The notes: generated by a model not told the origin, from the letters alone. A stretch of 34,605 nucleotides of DNA from Chara braunii (GCA_003427395.1 BFEA01000060.1:499232-533836); one strand, 5' to 3'; positions 10,694-20,205 are shown, counted from the first letter of the stretch. A program made the numbers and translations.

Positions 10694-10702
10694 TTGGTAA
10701 GC
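10694..10702. repeat. Target-site duplication, right (TTGGTAAGC)
   Basis: Second copy of the 9-base duplication, directly after the GC-rich 5' end of the insert and directly before the resumed repeat R sequence. Confidence 0.8.
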
Positions 10703-10778
10703 AATCTGGATGTAAGGCTCAGACAAATCTTGTTTAATTTATTTTTCCTCATAACATATATTTTTTCAGTTTTTTTTT
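10703..10778 (+). repeat. Dispersed repeat R, copy 2, right part
   Basis: Continues repeat R after the insert. The order AAT-TG-GATGT, CTCA, CAAAT, TTGTTTA, then CATAACATAT and a T-rich run ending TCAG matches the reverse complement of about 4885-4967. It runs into the sequence gap at 10779. Confidence 0.7.
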
Positions 10779-11099
10779 NNNNNNNNNNNNNNNNNNNNNN
10801 NNNNNNNNNNNNNNNNNNNNNNNNNNNNNNNNNNNNNNNNNNNNNNNNNNNNNNNNNNNNNNNNNNNNNNNNNNNNNNNNNNNNNNNNNNNNNNNNNNNN
10901 NNNNNNNNNNNNNNNNNNNNNNNNNNNNNNNNNNNNNNNNNNNNNNNNNNNNNNNNNNNNNNNNNNNNNNNNNNNNNNNNNNNNNNNNNNNNNNNNNNNN
11001 NNNNNNNNNNNNNNNNNNNNNNNNNNNNNNNNNNNNNNNNNNNNNNNNNNNNNNNNNNNNNNNNNNNNNNNNNNNNNNNNNNNNNNNNNNNNNNNNNNN
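10779..11099. other. Assembly gap (321 N)
   Basis: Run of N with T-rich sequence on both sides (T run ending at 10778, and another at about 11110-11129). The gap probably falls within repeat R or a homopolymer. The open frame that spans it is meaningless. Confidence 0.99.
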
Positions 11100-11149
11100 A
11101 TCTACAACCTTTTTTTTTTTTTTTTTTTTAGCCCACGAAATTAATTATC

Positions 11150-11250
11150 GCGGGTCCCGTTGTAACCCATCTGACGGGTTTTTCAACGGTATTCAACGCG
11201 GATTCAACGCACGTTGAATCTTTCAACACGGAACCCGCATTGAATCGATT
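11150..11250. repeat. TTCAACG-rich palindromic cluster
   Basis: Contains TTCAACG several times in both orientations, including the palindrome GATTCAACG-CA-CGTTGAATC around 11200-11221 and nearby GGGTTC/GAACCC pairs. It could form a cruciform or be a cluster of binding sites. No gene is seen beside it. Confidence 0.4.
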
Positions 11251-11519
11251 TTCGAGCACACAACCCTCTTCCCCCTCCTACTGTTATAACATTGTCTTTC
11301 CCCGGTAACCTGTAGAATCTGGGGCACAACTCACACATGCCATTTGGATGACTTCCACACTTCTTCGTACAGTAATTGACATCTGTAGAGTCGACATCGT
11401 TGGCTGGTGCTTTCTCTCTCTCTCGAGGGATTGACAAATGCTAAGAGAGCAAGCAGGAGTTTGTTTAAGATTGGAACCCCCTGGACGTTGTCGAACGCAC
11501 GGTCCCCACAGGGGGAACC

Positions 11520-11910
11520 TTCCCGGCCGAGTCACGCAGGATTGGCATAATTCGTAAGTTGCTTCACGAAAAGGGAAGTGGCGGAGCCGCTCCGGCCGAG
11601 TGCACCAGCTATACCTCTATCGAGCCCCTACGACAGGACAGGGTCTCGCGAGGTACTACTTACCTCCACCCGTGGGAGCTGTCACCATCCCTTGGGTGGG
11701 CGTATCCCCGTCGAGCTACTGAACCACATGCGGAAGCTTTAACTTGCAATTGCAAAGGTGACCCAGCCGAGGGCGTTTCTCGTATGATATAGCATAGGGG
11801 GTACGTGCGGTCCACGCCTAGCTCAGACCCGTACGCGAACCGTCACGCTGGGGCGCTGATCTCCCACGTGCGGTTCAGCGACGGTCGACTAGGCATCCTA
11901 ACTCAGATAA
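11520..11910 (+). ncRNA. Possible organellar group II intron 3' part (decayed)
   Basis: The segment ends in CACGTGCGGTTCAGCGACGG, which resembles the 3' strand of group II intron domain V and its downstream flank. An upstream GACCCGTACG (about 11826-11835) pairs with CGTGCGGTTC over ten positions with one mismatch, as the outer domain V stem would. The sequence between the arms is longer than in a normal domain V, so either the element is decayed or my fold is wrong. The sequence has no similarity to its neighbours, which fits a transferred mitochondrial piece. I give this as a lead from recalled motif patterns, not as a firm call. Confidence 0.35.
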
Positions 11911-12081
11911 ACAAATAAGTCTAGTCTCGTTTTCATACGTCCTGACCCATAACTCAGAAGAGCCTTTGTGTCTGAGTGAGGCCCATATAGATTTGGATAA
12001 AGAAAGTGCGGACACGAAGGAAATCATAACGCTCAGTCGTGTGTACTCGCTTGATTTGTTGTCATGACGGCGCTCCATGCG

Positions 12082-12354
12082 TTACCCACATCCACGCATC
12101 CTTTCATGGGTTTCGGGGTTGCGTACGACATTCAAGTGTCCAAAACAAAATATCGTGAAGAGTTCTTCCTTCACGATATTGCACGACTGAAAGATAAGTT
12201 GTGCGGCCCTTGCGGTGCCCTTGTCTTTTAGGTAGTGGGTGACCATAAACAAGAGGCGTAGGCCCGACTCAAGGGTTAAGCCTTTCTGTGCTTGGCCAGA
12301 GTCTGGGATGTCATGGACAACTTGAAGGATCTCGAATTTCAGGCTCAGGACCAA
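12082..12354 (-). CDS. Unrecognised open frame with internal hairpin
   Basis: About 90 codons on the minus strand, starting near 12354, with mixed composition and no motif I know. A perfect 12-bp inverted repeat (AATATCGTGAAG / CTTCACGATATT, 12149-12180) lies inside it, which is unusual for a real coding sequence. It follows the group II-like segment and could be part of the same transferred DNA. More likely chance than gene. Confidence 0.2.
   Translation of the reverse strand: MVLSLKFEILQVVHDIPDSGQAQKGLTLESGLRLLFMVTHYLKDKGTARAAQLIFQSCNIVKEELFTIFCFGHLNVVRNPETHERMRGCG
12149..12180. repeat. Perfect 12-bp inverted repeat
   Basis: AATATCGTGAAG (12149-12160) and CTTCACGATATT (12169-12180) with an 8-base loop would form a strong hairpin in DNA or RNA. 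No T run follows, so it does not look like an intrinsic terminator. Confidence 0.7.
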
Positions 12355-13140
12355 CGTCCGACCAATAATTTAAAAAGCAAAACCCCTTTTGAGATGGGAT
12401 TCGGCCGTCCTTCCCATGAAGGAAAAAAATAAGAGTAGTCACGGATTGACGAGCAATTCGCCATACCCAAACTAAGTCTCAGTCCGAACAAACGTCAAGC
12501 GCTAAACCTTGCGCTCGGCTTCTCTTGCCTGCTTGCTAGATGCGTGCGACAAGAGCAAAATAAGAAAAAGCAAAGAGAGAGTTTCGGAGGAAATCGTGGA
12601 GAGTCATTCTCACAGCCATAGTTGAACCTTGTCATTCATACCCGACACCCATTCATCCATATCACTCTCAATCCAGGAGCGAGGCCCTTACATACCTGTA
12701 TACACATGAAACCCAATGAAAATTCACATCCAATGTCACAAAACGTGGTCAACCCCTTTGCTCTCAGGTTCATGTCCCACATGCCCCTTTCCGACCCCCA
12801 CTCGACAAAAGCATACCTGACCGTCCCGATTCACACAACTTTTGCATGGCCATTCAAGAGTGGTTAAAAGAATAGGAATTTTATTTACACAAAAATGCAA
12901 TTCGCCTACGGGGTCACAGACATTTGGGCGCGGGTATCACAGAGGGTAGGAGTTGAGTCACAAACCGACCTGCTATCAAACTGATAGCAGAAGTTGATGA
13001 AACTCAAGACTTCGAAGAACACTCGTAGGTAGCAAATACATGCGTCACAAAGATCAAAACAGACATCTCCTATCAAATTAATGGAGTTCAACTTCGTATT
13101 TGCACTCTTAGTTACTTAGTAGTAGCGTCCGGTAACGATG
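12355..13140. other. No recognised gene
   Basis: Mixed-composition sequence without recognised genes. A small perfect inverted repeat CTGCTATCA / TGATAGCAG (12970-12990, 3-base loop) is the only structure I noted. Confidence 0.45.
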
Positions 13141-13149
13141 TGAAAATCT

Positions 13150-13460
13150 TAATAAGTTTGGCAGCACTTCCTTTAGGGAAGTGTGCTCACAGAATATTTA
13201 CTATACTAAATCTTAAAAGAAAAACTTAAGACTTATAAGATATTTGAAAATAACTAATTCTCTGGTTTTAGTACAAATTTCAGCAACACTTCCTTTAGAA
13301 AGGAAGACTTTCAGAATTCCTACTGATTCCAAAGACTAAACTGTATCCTATCCTAACTGACATCTCTGAAACTTGACTAACTTTTAGTATTTAGCAGGAA
13401 TTTTGGCAGCATCTCCCCTAAGGAAAAGAGACTCTCATAACTTCTACTAGCTCATAGGCT
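13150..13460. repeat. Diverged 3-unit tandem repeat (about 122 bp) with hairpins
   Basis: Units begin at about 13158, 13281 and 13403 with the shared order GGCAGCA(m)CTTCC, then an ACT-rich and CAGAAT-like part. The first has a perfect hairpin CACTTCC / GGAAGTG (13165-13183). The second has CTTCCTTT / AAAGGAAG (13289-13306), so the stem changed sequence while still pairing. The third keeps only a weak stem. No coding potential is seen. Confidence 0.6.
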
Positions 13461-13854
13461 AGTCAAAGTCCTACAAAAAAACAATCATACAAGAAGAGAC
13501 AATGCGAAAACAAAACGCAGATATGTACCTGCCTATCGCTCAAGCATAAGACGATCACTAACAGACTACCCTACTATGCAAAAAACAAAACAGAGCTTGA
13601 GCAAAACGACAAAGCATTGTCAGCAAGCATGTCATGTTCACAACGTATTCAACAAAAACAAGGGTTCGTTTATCCAAGTTTTTCATATTTCGCTTGTTCT
13701 GATCGCAAAAACATTAGTCTTGTATCTTACTTAGTTGATTAACTTTCCAAATTGTTATCAGTCAACCCCATGCAATCACTAACACACTAGCCTCGACTAT
13801 CCTCACAAAGAGAATACTCAAACCTTTGTCAACAAGGAAAATCGACTGACTCAG

Positions 13855-14697
13855 CAAGGCGACGAGGTCAGTCTGGAAGACCTTATTTTCAGCCCCAGTT
13901 CAATGTTTTAGGCAAAATAGCAAGGCGACCGGATCAGTCTGGAGGACCTCATCTCCAGCCCCAGTTCAATGTCTTAAGCAAAACAACAAGGCGACCAGAT
14001 CAATCTGGAGGACCTCATTTCCAGCCCCAGTTCAATGTCTTAGGCAAAGCAGCAAGGCGATCGGATCAGTCTACAGGACCTCATTTCCAGCCCCAGTTCA
14101 ATGTCTTAGGCAAAACAGCATGGCGACCGGATCAGTCTGGATGACCTCATTTCCAGCCCCAGTTCAATATCTTACGCAAACAGCAAGGCGACCGGATCAG
14201 TCTGGAGGACCTCATTTCCAGCCCCAGTTCAATATCTTAGGCAAAACAGCACGGCGACCGGATCAGTCTGGAGGACCTCATTTCCATCCCCAGTTCAATG
14301 TCTTAGGCAAAACAGCATGGCGACCGGATCAGTCTGGAGGACCTCATTTCCAGCCCCAGTTCAATGTCTTAGGCAAAACAGCAAGGCGACNGGATCAGTC
14401 TGGAGGACCTCATTTCCAGCCCCAGTTCAATGTCTTAGGCAAAACAGCAAGGCGACCGGATCAGTCTGGAAGACCTCATTTCCAGCCCCAGTTCAATATC
14501 TAGGCAAAACAGCAAGGCAACTGGATCAGTCTGGAGAACCTTATTTCCAACCCCAGTTCAATGTCTTAGGCAAAACAACAAGGCGACCAGATTAGTCTGG
14601 AGGACCTCATTTTCATCCCCAGTTCAATGTCTTAGGCAAAACAGCAAGGTGACCGGATCAGTCTAGAGGACCTCATTTCCAGCCCCAGTTCAAATCA
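13855..14697. repeat. 66-bp minisatellite, about 13 copies
   Basis: A unit of 65-68 bp repeats in direct orientation. Landmarks are GCGACCGGATCAGTCTGGAG, then CTCATTTCCAGCCCCAG, then TTCAATGTCTTAGGCAAAA. Copies can be followed by CAGTCTGGA-like sites near 13868, 13936, 14002, 14068, 14134, 14199, 14265, 14331, 14396, 14462, 14527, 14593 and 14659. Most copies are exactly 66 bp, divisible by three, so one frame stays open over six units (14120-14503, a 22-residue period). A single-base loss near 14502 breaks it. One N (14391) lies inside, as expected in a hard-to-assemble repeat. There are no unique spacers. Confidence 0.95.
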
Positions 14698-15420
14698 TCG
14701 CATGCAAACATCGTGGCGGTGATTTTCACCACAGGCAGATGGATTAACATGCATAGTAGATTCCCTTTTTTATTCAGTTAAAGTTCTTAAAAAATGATCA
14801 AGACATATATATAAGTCAAAGTCAAACAGACCAAACATCTGGTTTGTATAGTCTTTCAATTCCCTGCCTCCAGAGTCCCGCCTGGGCTCCAGCAGAGCTC
14901 CCGCAATCGATGGGTCAACCTCCCATAAAGGCCTTGATGCAGTCCTACGGGTTGCAATTCCGCCTGCCGCCTTCCTCTCCAGACACAGATTAGACTGAGA
15001 GGAAGAAGGATAAAAGAAGAGAGATTAGACGCTCGAGATACTAAAATGGACCAACTCAACTCACATGAGAGGGCCTTGGTGCCTTCAGATCCTGAGGGCC
15101 CCGCAATGGTGGCCGAGAAACGCAGTGTTGACGACCAAGCCGTGGCCAAAACGTAGAGTAACAGTTCTCTGGCAAGCCTCCAAGTTGTCGTCGTACTCCC
15201 GTTGAAGAGCCTGATTGCCTTCTGATCCCTCAATGTGCTTCCACCTCTGGCCAGCAACCTCTACGCAGCCTGGAAGCCGCGTTGGAATAGAGCACAGCCC
15301 TCGTGTCTTATTTGAGCGTGGTTGTAAATGCAGCAAGTTCCAGCAACACTCAGCAGCAGCGCGCAACAGTAATGCTAAGCAGCGCCCGCCGTAACACACC
15401 TGTCAACAATACTTGTCTCT
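14698..15420. other. No recognised gene
   Basis: Between the minisatellite and the splice-site array I see no recognisable gene. Minus-strand frames at 14856-15257 and 15085-15399 overlap each other and show no known motif. Confidence 0.4.
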
Positions 15421-15424
15421 ACAT

Positions 15425-15810
15425 CAGCAAAGATCTGTCGAGGAGGTCAGCAGCAGTCCATTCTCCTCCCAGTGGCTGGCCTCTTACTGCTTCCTCATAC
15501 TGTGTAAGCAATGCACAGTCCGCCAGGTAAGTCGTTTCTCCACCTCTGGCCTCGTGCCACTTCCCTGGACTGTGTGAGTGACGCACAGTCCAACAAGTAA
15601 TTCCACAGTCCTGCTGCTGGCCTGTTACGGTGTCCTTCGATTGTGTGAGCATGCACAGTCCAACAGGTAAGTCCGCAGTCTGCTGCTGGTCTGCTGCAGC
15701 TCCCCCTCCCCCCCGACTGTGTGAATAACGCACAGTCATGCTTGGCAAACTTTTATCAGTAAAGTTCAGCGGAGCTCAGTAGCGACCTCACTGTGAGTAA
15801 CGCACAGTCC
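15425..15810 (+). repeat. Tandem array: hairpin plus splice-donor units
   Basis: Five units of 70-76 bp. Each has a pyrimidine-rich or GCTGCTGG-rich part, then a hairpin with arms (G)ACTGTG and CACAGT(C) at 15499-15519, 15568-15590, 15639-15660, 15715-15737 and 15790-15808. In units 1 and 3 the hairpin is followed by a perfect CAG|GTAAGT 5' splice site (GT at 15527 and 15667). Unit 2 has the weaker GTAATT (15597), and the last two lack the donor. A sixth hairpin with perfect 7-bp arms and a 4-base loop lies at 16123-16140. No protein is recognised. Confidence 0.65.
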
Positions 15811-16310
15811 TGCTTGGCGTGTGTATGACACCACATAGATGTCTGCGCATTTCGTACGGACAGCAGCAAGCCCGACAGATGTGGAGTGATGCACGACTGC
15901 AGGCACTACGGATGATAGTTGTCCAGTCCACGCCCTGAGATTTCACCCATGACGAAAGGCAAACAGCCAGGCACTGTCTAGAAGTCAAAAGTACGCAGTA
16001 GTTGTCCCCTAAAGCCAAACGCACAGGTATCGAACTGATGGACGAACAGAAGCAGCGAACTCAGCGTTCGTGGAGGCATGCACCTGCCACTTATGGTAAG
16101 GATGAACTGATCAGCGTTCCCAGACTGTGACCACACAGTCACTCTCTCTACAGTCTGACTGTGGACACCACCCGATATGGCCTACAGCAGTAATCTGAAA
16201 ACTGTCCAGTTTGGTACCATAATTTTGACTTTCCGTTTATTCCACATCGTCGGTTCAACCTTGTATGTAGAGAGATAGAGAGTGGCTTATTCTACGGATA
16301 GAATGCGTAA
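15811..16310. other. No recognised gene
   Basis: Sequence between the two arrays. Apart from the isolated hairpin at 16123-16140 and a neighbouring CAGTC-T-GACTG palindrome (16151-16161) there is nothing I can assign. Confidence 0.4.
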
Positions 16311-16325
16311 ATCCTCGTTCAACAG

Positions 16326-16607
16326 GTAAGTCTCCAACCGGCTGTTGTCACGCTACTCTCCCCCGCCCAGAAGTGCAGCGCATTGCACAACACGTAAATC
16401 CCCAACCTGCTGCTGTCCCTCACGCTACTCTCTCCCGATCAGATGTGCAGCGCTTCCGATATGTAAGTTTCCTTACCATTTGTGTAAAGTGCAAAAATGT
16501 GAATGAATCTCCCACAAGCACCGGGAAAGATACATTATCATACCCCATTCAGAAGGCATACTCACTTTAGCATTCCTTTAAATGCCTGTAATCTCAGTCA
16601 GGTAAGT
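16326..16607 (+). promoter_or_regulatory. Second array of splice-site-like units (micro-exon-like)
   Basis: Donor-like GTAAGT/GTAAAT sites occur with GT at 16326, 16394, 16463 and 16602. Between them are pyrimidine-tract-plus-AG acceptors ending at 16370, 16442 and 16570. This outlines three possible exons of 23 (16371-16393), 20 (16443-16462) and 31 bases (16571-16601). The first two begin with related AAGTGCAGCGC / ATGTGCAGCGC. The first two intervening segments are only about 45-49 bases, short even for small plant introns, so the sites may be alternative or decoy signals. The third (16463-16570) is about 108 bases. Confidence 0.4.
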
Positions 16608-17139
16608 ACCCTTACCTCCGCTACCTTTCCCTTTCTCCCGTCTCTTTCTCATGATGCACCTAACCGGTCATCATAAATAGTTTCACACAGCTCTTAGATC
16701 ATTGTAGTCGAGTAGGCTTTATGATTATGGATGTTGTACAAAGAGTGAGCCCGAACCCAGTGGGAACGAAGGCCGCTGCCACTAAAGAACGGCTGCAGCT
16801 GCAGGACAAGTGAACGTCACCATTTACCATAACAGGAACAACTGATGGGGGCGAAAAAAAAAAAAAAAAAGAGGACAACCACTATCATGCTCAGTTTTCT
16901 TCCCCGCGCACCCTGTCTCCTCATCATCTTCCTCGTCATTTTCCTATTCCATCTCTCAGCACCTACTTCATCCTCTTCTACTAACCTTCCTCCTGAACTG
17001 ATCTCAGACTTAAGGGGGAGGGGGAGCAGTACCTCAGGACTTCTACTTCACGCTCTCCCTTTGCTGTCCCCTGCTCAGTGACGGCCGAAATCAGTTCTTC
17101 CGGATGTGTCAAGCATATTGTCGCGCAGCTCCCACCTCT

Positions 17140-18450
17140 CATTCTAGCAAGACCATCGTCCAAATCACGAATCTGGCGCTGCCAAACTGTTTGGAATGCA
17201 TCAAAATCCGAGTTTAGACTCCTTACTCGCCCGATTTCATCAGGAAACGGGCGAGATACAACATCTTTCCACTTCTCTTTTCGCTCCCCTCTTTAGCAGA
17301 CATCAGCTGTAACAATAGGCCGTAATGCCGCTACCGAGATGGACAAAACAACTTCAAGGCAATGAGACTCGATATTGACGTCAAGGTATCTTGATGATGG
17401 GTGTGTCGACGGAGTGCATTACCAAGCAAGCTACCGCCATCATGAAGAAAGTAACACAGCGTACATTGCGGACACAAGCAGTATGGCAATCACACCGCAA
17501 GGGGATACATATTTTGATGAAGACCAGTGCCAACTGGACCCCAACCACGACGTTAAAACAACGCGTTGTCCGTCAACGTGATCTCAACTGCTCTGCACTT
17601 TGGCGGGAGTGACCTGATAGTGAATACGGCAACCTAGATCACCAGAATGACTAACGAAACGATTGCAACTGGGGGGAGGAATATCTACCCAATCACGACG
17701 AGCTGGTGCTTACGGCTACGGGTCCTCATCCAACTATTCACCAAACGTACCTACGAGGATGTTTCTTCCGCTTGAACATGGGAAGATACACCCATGCGAA
17801 GGAGGCAACCACCAAGCCAGAAGGATGACCACGAGCTAGAGGTAGCTTTCCCTCTCGCATATCTTCTCCTACTAAATCCTTGTCACTTGTTCCTTTCTCT
17901 CTCGTTTCCTGTTTCCCTTACTCACCTCATCGTTCTCGCAGTCTGCAATACTCTTCCCGCCATCTGCTCCGAACCTTTCCACGCGGAGCCCATACTGTTT
18001 ATATCATCCAAACCATCATCCAAATCAAGAATCTGGCGCGGTCAATCACAGCCGAGCGCCTCAAAACCCCTAGTTAGTATTTTAGTTCGCCAAAAACGGT
18101 CAAGAAATGACCGAGATATGCTAACTTTCACCACCTTCTTCCTTTTCGTCACTTTCCTCGACACCTCCGCGCGAGCCTTTTCTCTTCTCACATTTTCTCC
18201 GCTGCTCTTCGTCCTCATCTGACCGCAGATTCGGGTTTGCCAACCCCAAAAACCCCCGTTTAGGATCTTTCCCCGGTCGAATTCATTAAGAATCGGGTGA
18301 GATATGCCCTTTCCCGTCCGCCATATCCCTCTCTCTTCCTCCCTTGCATTCAGCTTCGTCTACTCCGCGCACGCCATGTCTGTTCTAACTCTCTTTCTGC
18401 TTACTTTTTGCTCAATCTGGATGTAGATTCGGAGTCTCCTTGTTAAAAAT
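17140..18450. repeat. Long diverged direct repeats
   Basis: A motif block, CCAAATCAmGAATCTGGCG followed by a CGGG-or-GACC-GAGATA element, occurs at about 17159-17260 and 18011-18120. A third, more diverged version follows at 18225-18305, all separated by CT-rich sequence. This looks like old tandem duplication of a unit with a conserved core. Short frames (for example plus 17391-17612 and 17794-18222) have no recognised domain. Confidence 0.45.
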
Positions 18451-18738
18451 TCCCAGTCTAGCACTTTACCTCCCTTGCCTACTTCTTCCTCGTCATCTTC
18501 CCCCTTCCATCTTTCTTCGTCCTCCTACTCTCATTCTTCTTCACTTAGCGCAGTCCACTATGGGCTGGTCCGACAGCAGCTCCAGTCGTCCTCAGGGAAA
18601 ACGTCGGAGGCAGCTACTACTGAATAGTCTTTCGCCCCTATACCCAAGTTTGTCGTACAATTTTGCACTTCAGCTTGCTGCCAGCCCTTTCCATAGTACC
18701 ATTCTGGCCGTGCCTCTCCCAGGCACAGTTCAACATCG

Positions 18739-18771
<33 letters not shown>

Positions 18772-19062
18772 ACGGGTCTGTATTTTCAATAGTCCATGTA
18801 CCCACTGAATTAGGCTCTTGGGTGTCACCTCACAGGCTTGCTTGTCAACAGCCTGCGAGTGTACCAACTGAGCTAGGCCCACCGGTGCTGGACCACAGGC
18901 CTGTTTTTCAACAGCCTTCGAGTGTACCAGCTGGGCTAGTGTAGGTGCTGAGCCCACAGGACTGTTTTTCAACAGCCTGCAGGTGTACCAACTGGGCTAG
19001 CGTAGGTGTTGAGCCCACAGGACTGTTTTTCAACAGCCTGCGGGTGTACCAACTGAGCTTAG
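18739..19062 (-). mobile_element. Poly(A)-tailed tandem array of tRNA-like units (SINE-like)
   Basis: On the minus strand, five units of 61-63 bp run toward a 29-base poly(A) tail (T run at 18739-18767). Starts of the plus-strand landmark CAACAGCCT are near 18846, 18909, 18970 and 19031, and a fifth degenerate unit lies near 18788. Each minus-strand unit carries a polymerase III A-box-like TAGCYCAGTTGG followed by a D-loop/anticodon-arm-like hairpin around CAGGCTGTTGAAAAACAG. No B box is visible. This resembles a SINE whose tRNA-derived head has been duplicated. No clear target-site duplication was found. At 19055-19075 the palindrome CTGAGC-TTA-GCTCAG also creates an A-box-like sequence on the plus strand. 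Confidence 0.6.
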
Positions 19063-19159
19063 CTCAGTGGCATTAGTCCCACAGAACCGTTTACACTCAA
19101 ACCTCTCACATCAAATCGTCATCGGCGGATGATGCACCTGCAGGTGCTGGTCCCGCCAC

Positions 19160-19622
19160 TCAGGTTTTTGCCTCTTCGTGGACTAAGCACCCACCGCTTG
19201 CGTGCACGTTGAATTCCCTCGGACCGTGCTTCATGACGGCAGGATGAGGATTTTTACCAGCATCCGCCGTCCAGAACACGAACAGGCCCGCAAAAAGAGG
19301 TACGTGCTGAAAGTTCTCGATTGTCGTGACGCCCGCCCGTGGGGGCTCTAATAGCTCCCTTCTGCAATGCTGGTTACTGCAGCCCATATTGGCACGCACC
19401 CCTTTGTTCAAGGTCAACGAAGGCGCCGACAGAGTCGCCGTCCGCCCCCGTTCAAGTGCGAGTGCACGACTCGCCTCTATCCGCTCAGCAATTTCAAGCA
19501 CTCCTTGATGTTTCTTTTGAAGTTATTTTCATATTTCTTCACGGTACTTCTTCGCCGTCGGTTCCGGACCCAGTTTCCGGCCTGGTCAATAGACGGGTCC
19601 TTAAGAAAGAAGACTAAAATAA
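19160..19622 (-). pseudogene. Coding-like remnant, unrecognised
   Basis: On the minus strand an open frame from about 19622 reads through a charged segment (NRRRRSTVKKYENNFKRN) to about 19497. After a one-base frame change it continues as LEIAERIEASRALALERG and on to a stop at 19160. The joined sequence has consistent helix-like composition, which is why I think it was once coding. I recognise no family. A frameshift and lack of a start near 19622 mark it as broken or as an exon piece. Confidence 0.3.
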
Positions 19623-19809
19623 AATAAAAATAAAAATAAATCAACAAAACAAAAATAGTAGAATTGAAGAGGACGACGACCTGCCGCCGCCCCCTTGGTC
19701 TTGCCAGCCGGACCCCGGCTCGGGCCCGTTTGACAAAACCAAGCGAGATAGTCCCTTAAGACCCTTGACTCCTCAGTCTCTGTCGGTCGCGCTCCTTTGC
19801 TCCATCACC

Positions 19810-19880
19810 GCCTCCCAACCTCGAACCGCAAACCTGTTGCTTGAAACTCCAATACTGTAACCATTAGAACTAGGTCGAAG
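19810..19880 (-). repeat. tRNA-like module (degenerate)
   Basis: On the minus strand TAGTTCTAATGG (19861-19872) fits an A box, and GGTTCGAGGTT (19817-19827) fits a B box 45 bases downstream, the normal tRNA spacing. Acceptor and T stems do not pair, so it is a tRNA pseudogene or SINE head and not a working gene. Together with 3310-3392 and the 18.8-19.06 kb array it is the third tRNA-derived module in the window. Confidence 0.5.
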
Positions 19881-19896
19881 GCTATGCTAGGTAGGC

Positions 19897-20205
19897 GTGA
19901 ACCTGTATATGAATAGTCGTGGGACCGTGATTGGTCCTACTCGCACAAACCAGGTCTCCGCCTTGGCCTACCGGCCAACCACCTGGCTGTTAGAAGATGC
20001 CGAGACGTCGCCCACGCCTAGGATCGTAACTATTTGGTGTCCTGGTCGCGAGGCGCACGACATGCTTTGCTGGACTCTTGACTTTCTCCCATACTGGTTT
20101 GTCAATGCCGTGCCTTTCGACGCGTCGTCTAACATAAACTTTCCGGTTGTGCGCAAGGTAAAGTTTTTATCCTATTTGCGACGTATCCGTCAGAGGCCGA
20201 ACTAG
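19897..20205 (+). CDS. Unrecognised open frame, possible exon
   Basis: About 102 codons on the plus strand with balanced composition and several Trp residues, ending near a possible AAG|GTAAAG 5' splice site (GT near 20158). A second stretch at 20336-20518 contains a possible GAG|GTGAGC donor near 20446. I recognise no domain. A host gene with small exons is possible but unproven. Confidence 0.2.
   Translation: MNLYMNSRGTVIGPTRTNQVSALAYRPTTWLLEDAETSPTPRIVTIWCPGREAHDMLCWTLDFLPYWFVNAVPFDASSNINFPVVRKVKFLSYLRRIRQRPN

Noticed and set aside
10694-11131. Open frame spanning the gap
   Set aside because: Most of it is N and the rest is repeat R sequence.
11204-11437. Cysteine-containing minus-strand frame with CTKKC-CELC spacing and nearby CAG junctions
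   Set aside because: The frame is short, the donor after it (GTTACC) is weak and I recognise no family. The left part overlaps the TTCAACG repeat cluster. Not enough support for an exon call.
12149-12180. Intrinsic transcription terminator
   Set aside because: The hairpin is strong but no T run follows and the context is eukaryotic.
13855-14697. CRISPR-like array
   Set aside because: The repeat units are contiguous and similar along their whole length, with no unique spacers, and the DNA is eukaryotic. It is a minisatellite.
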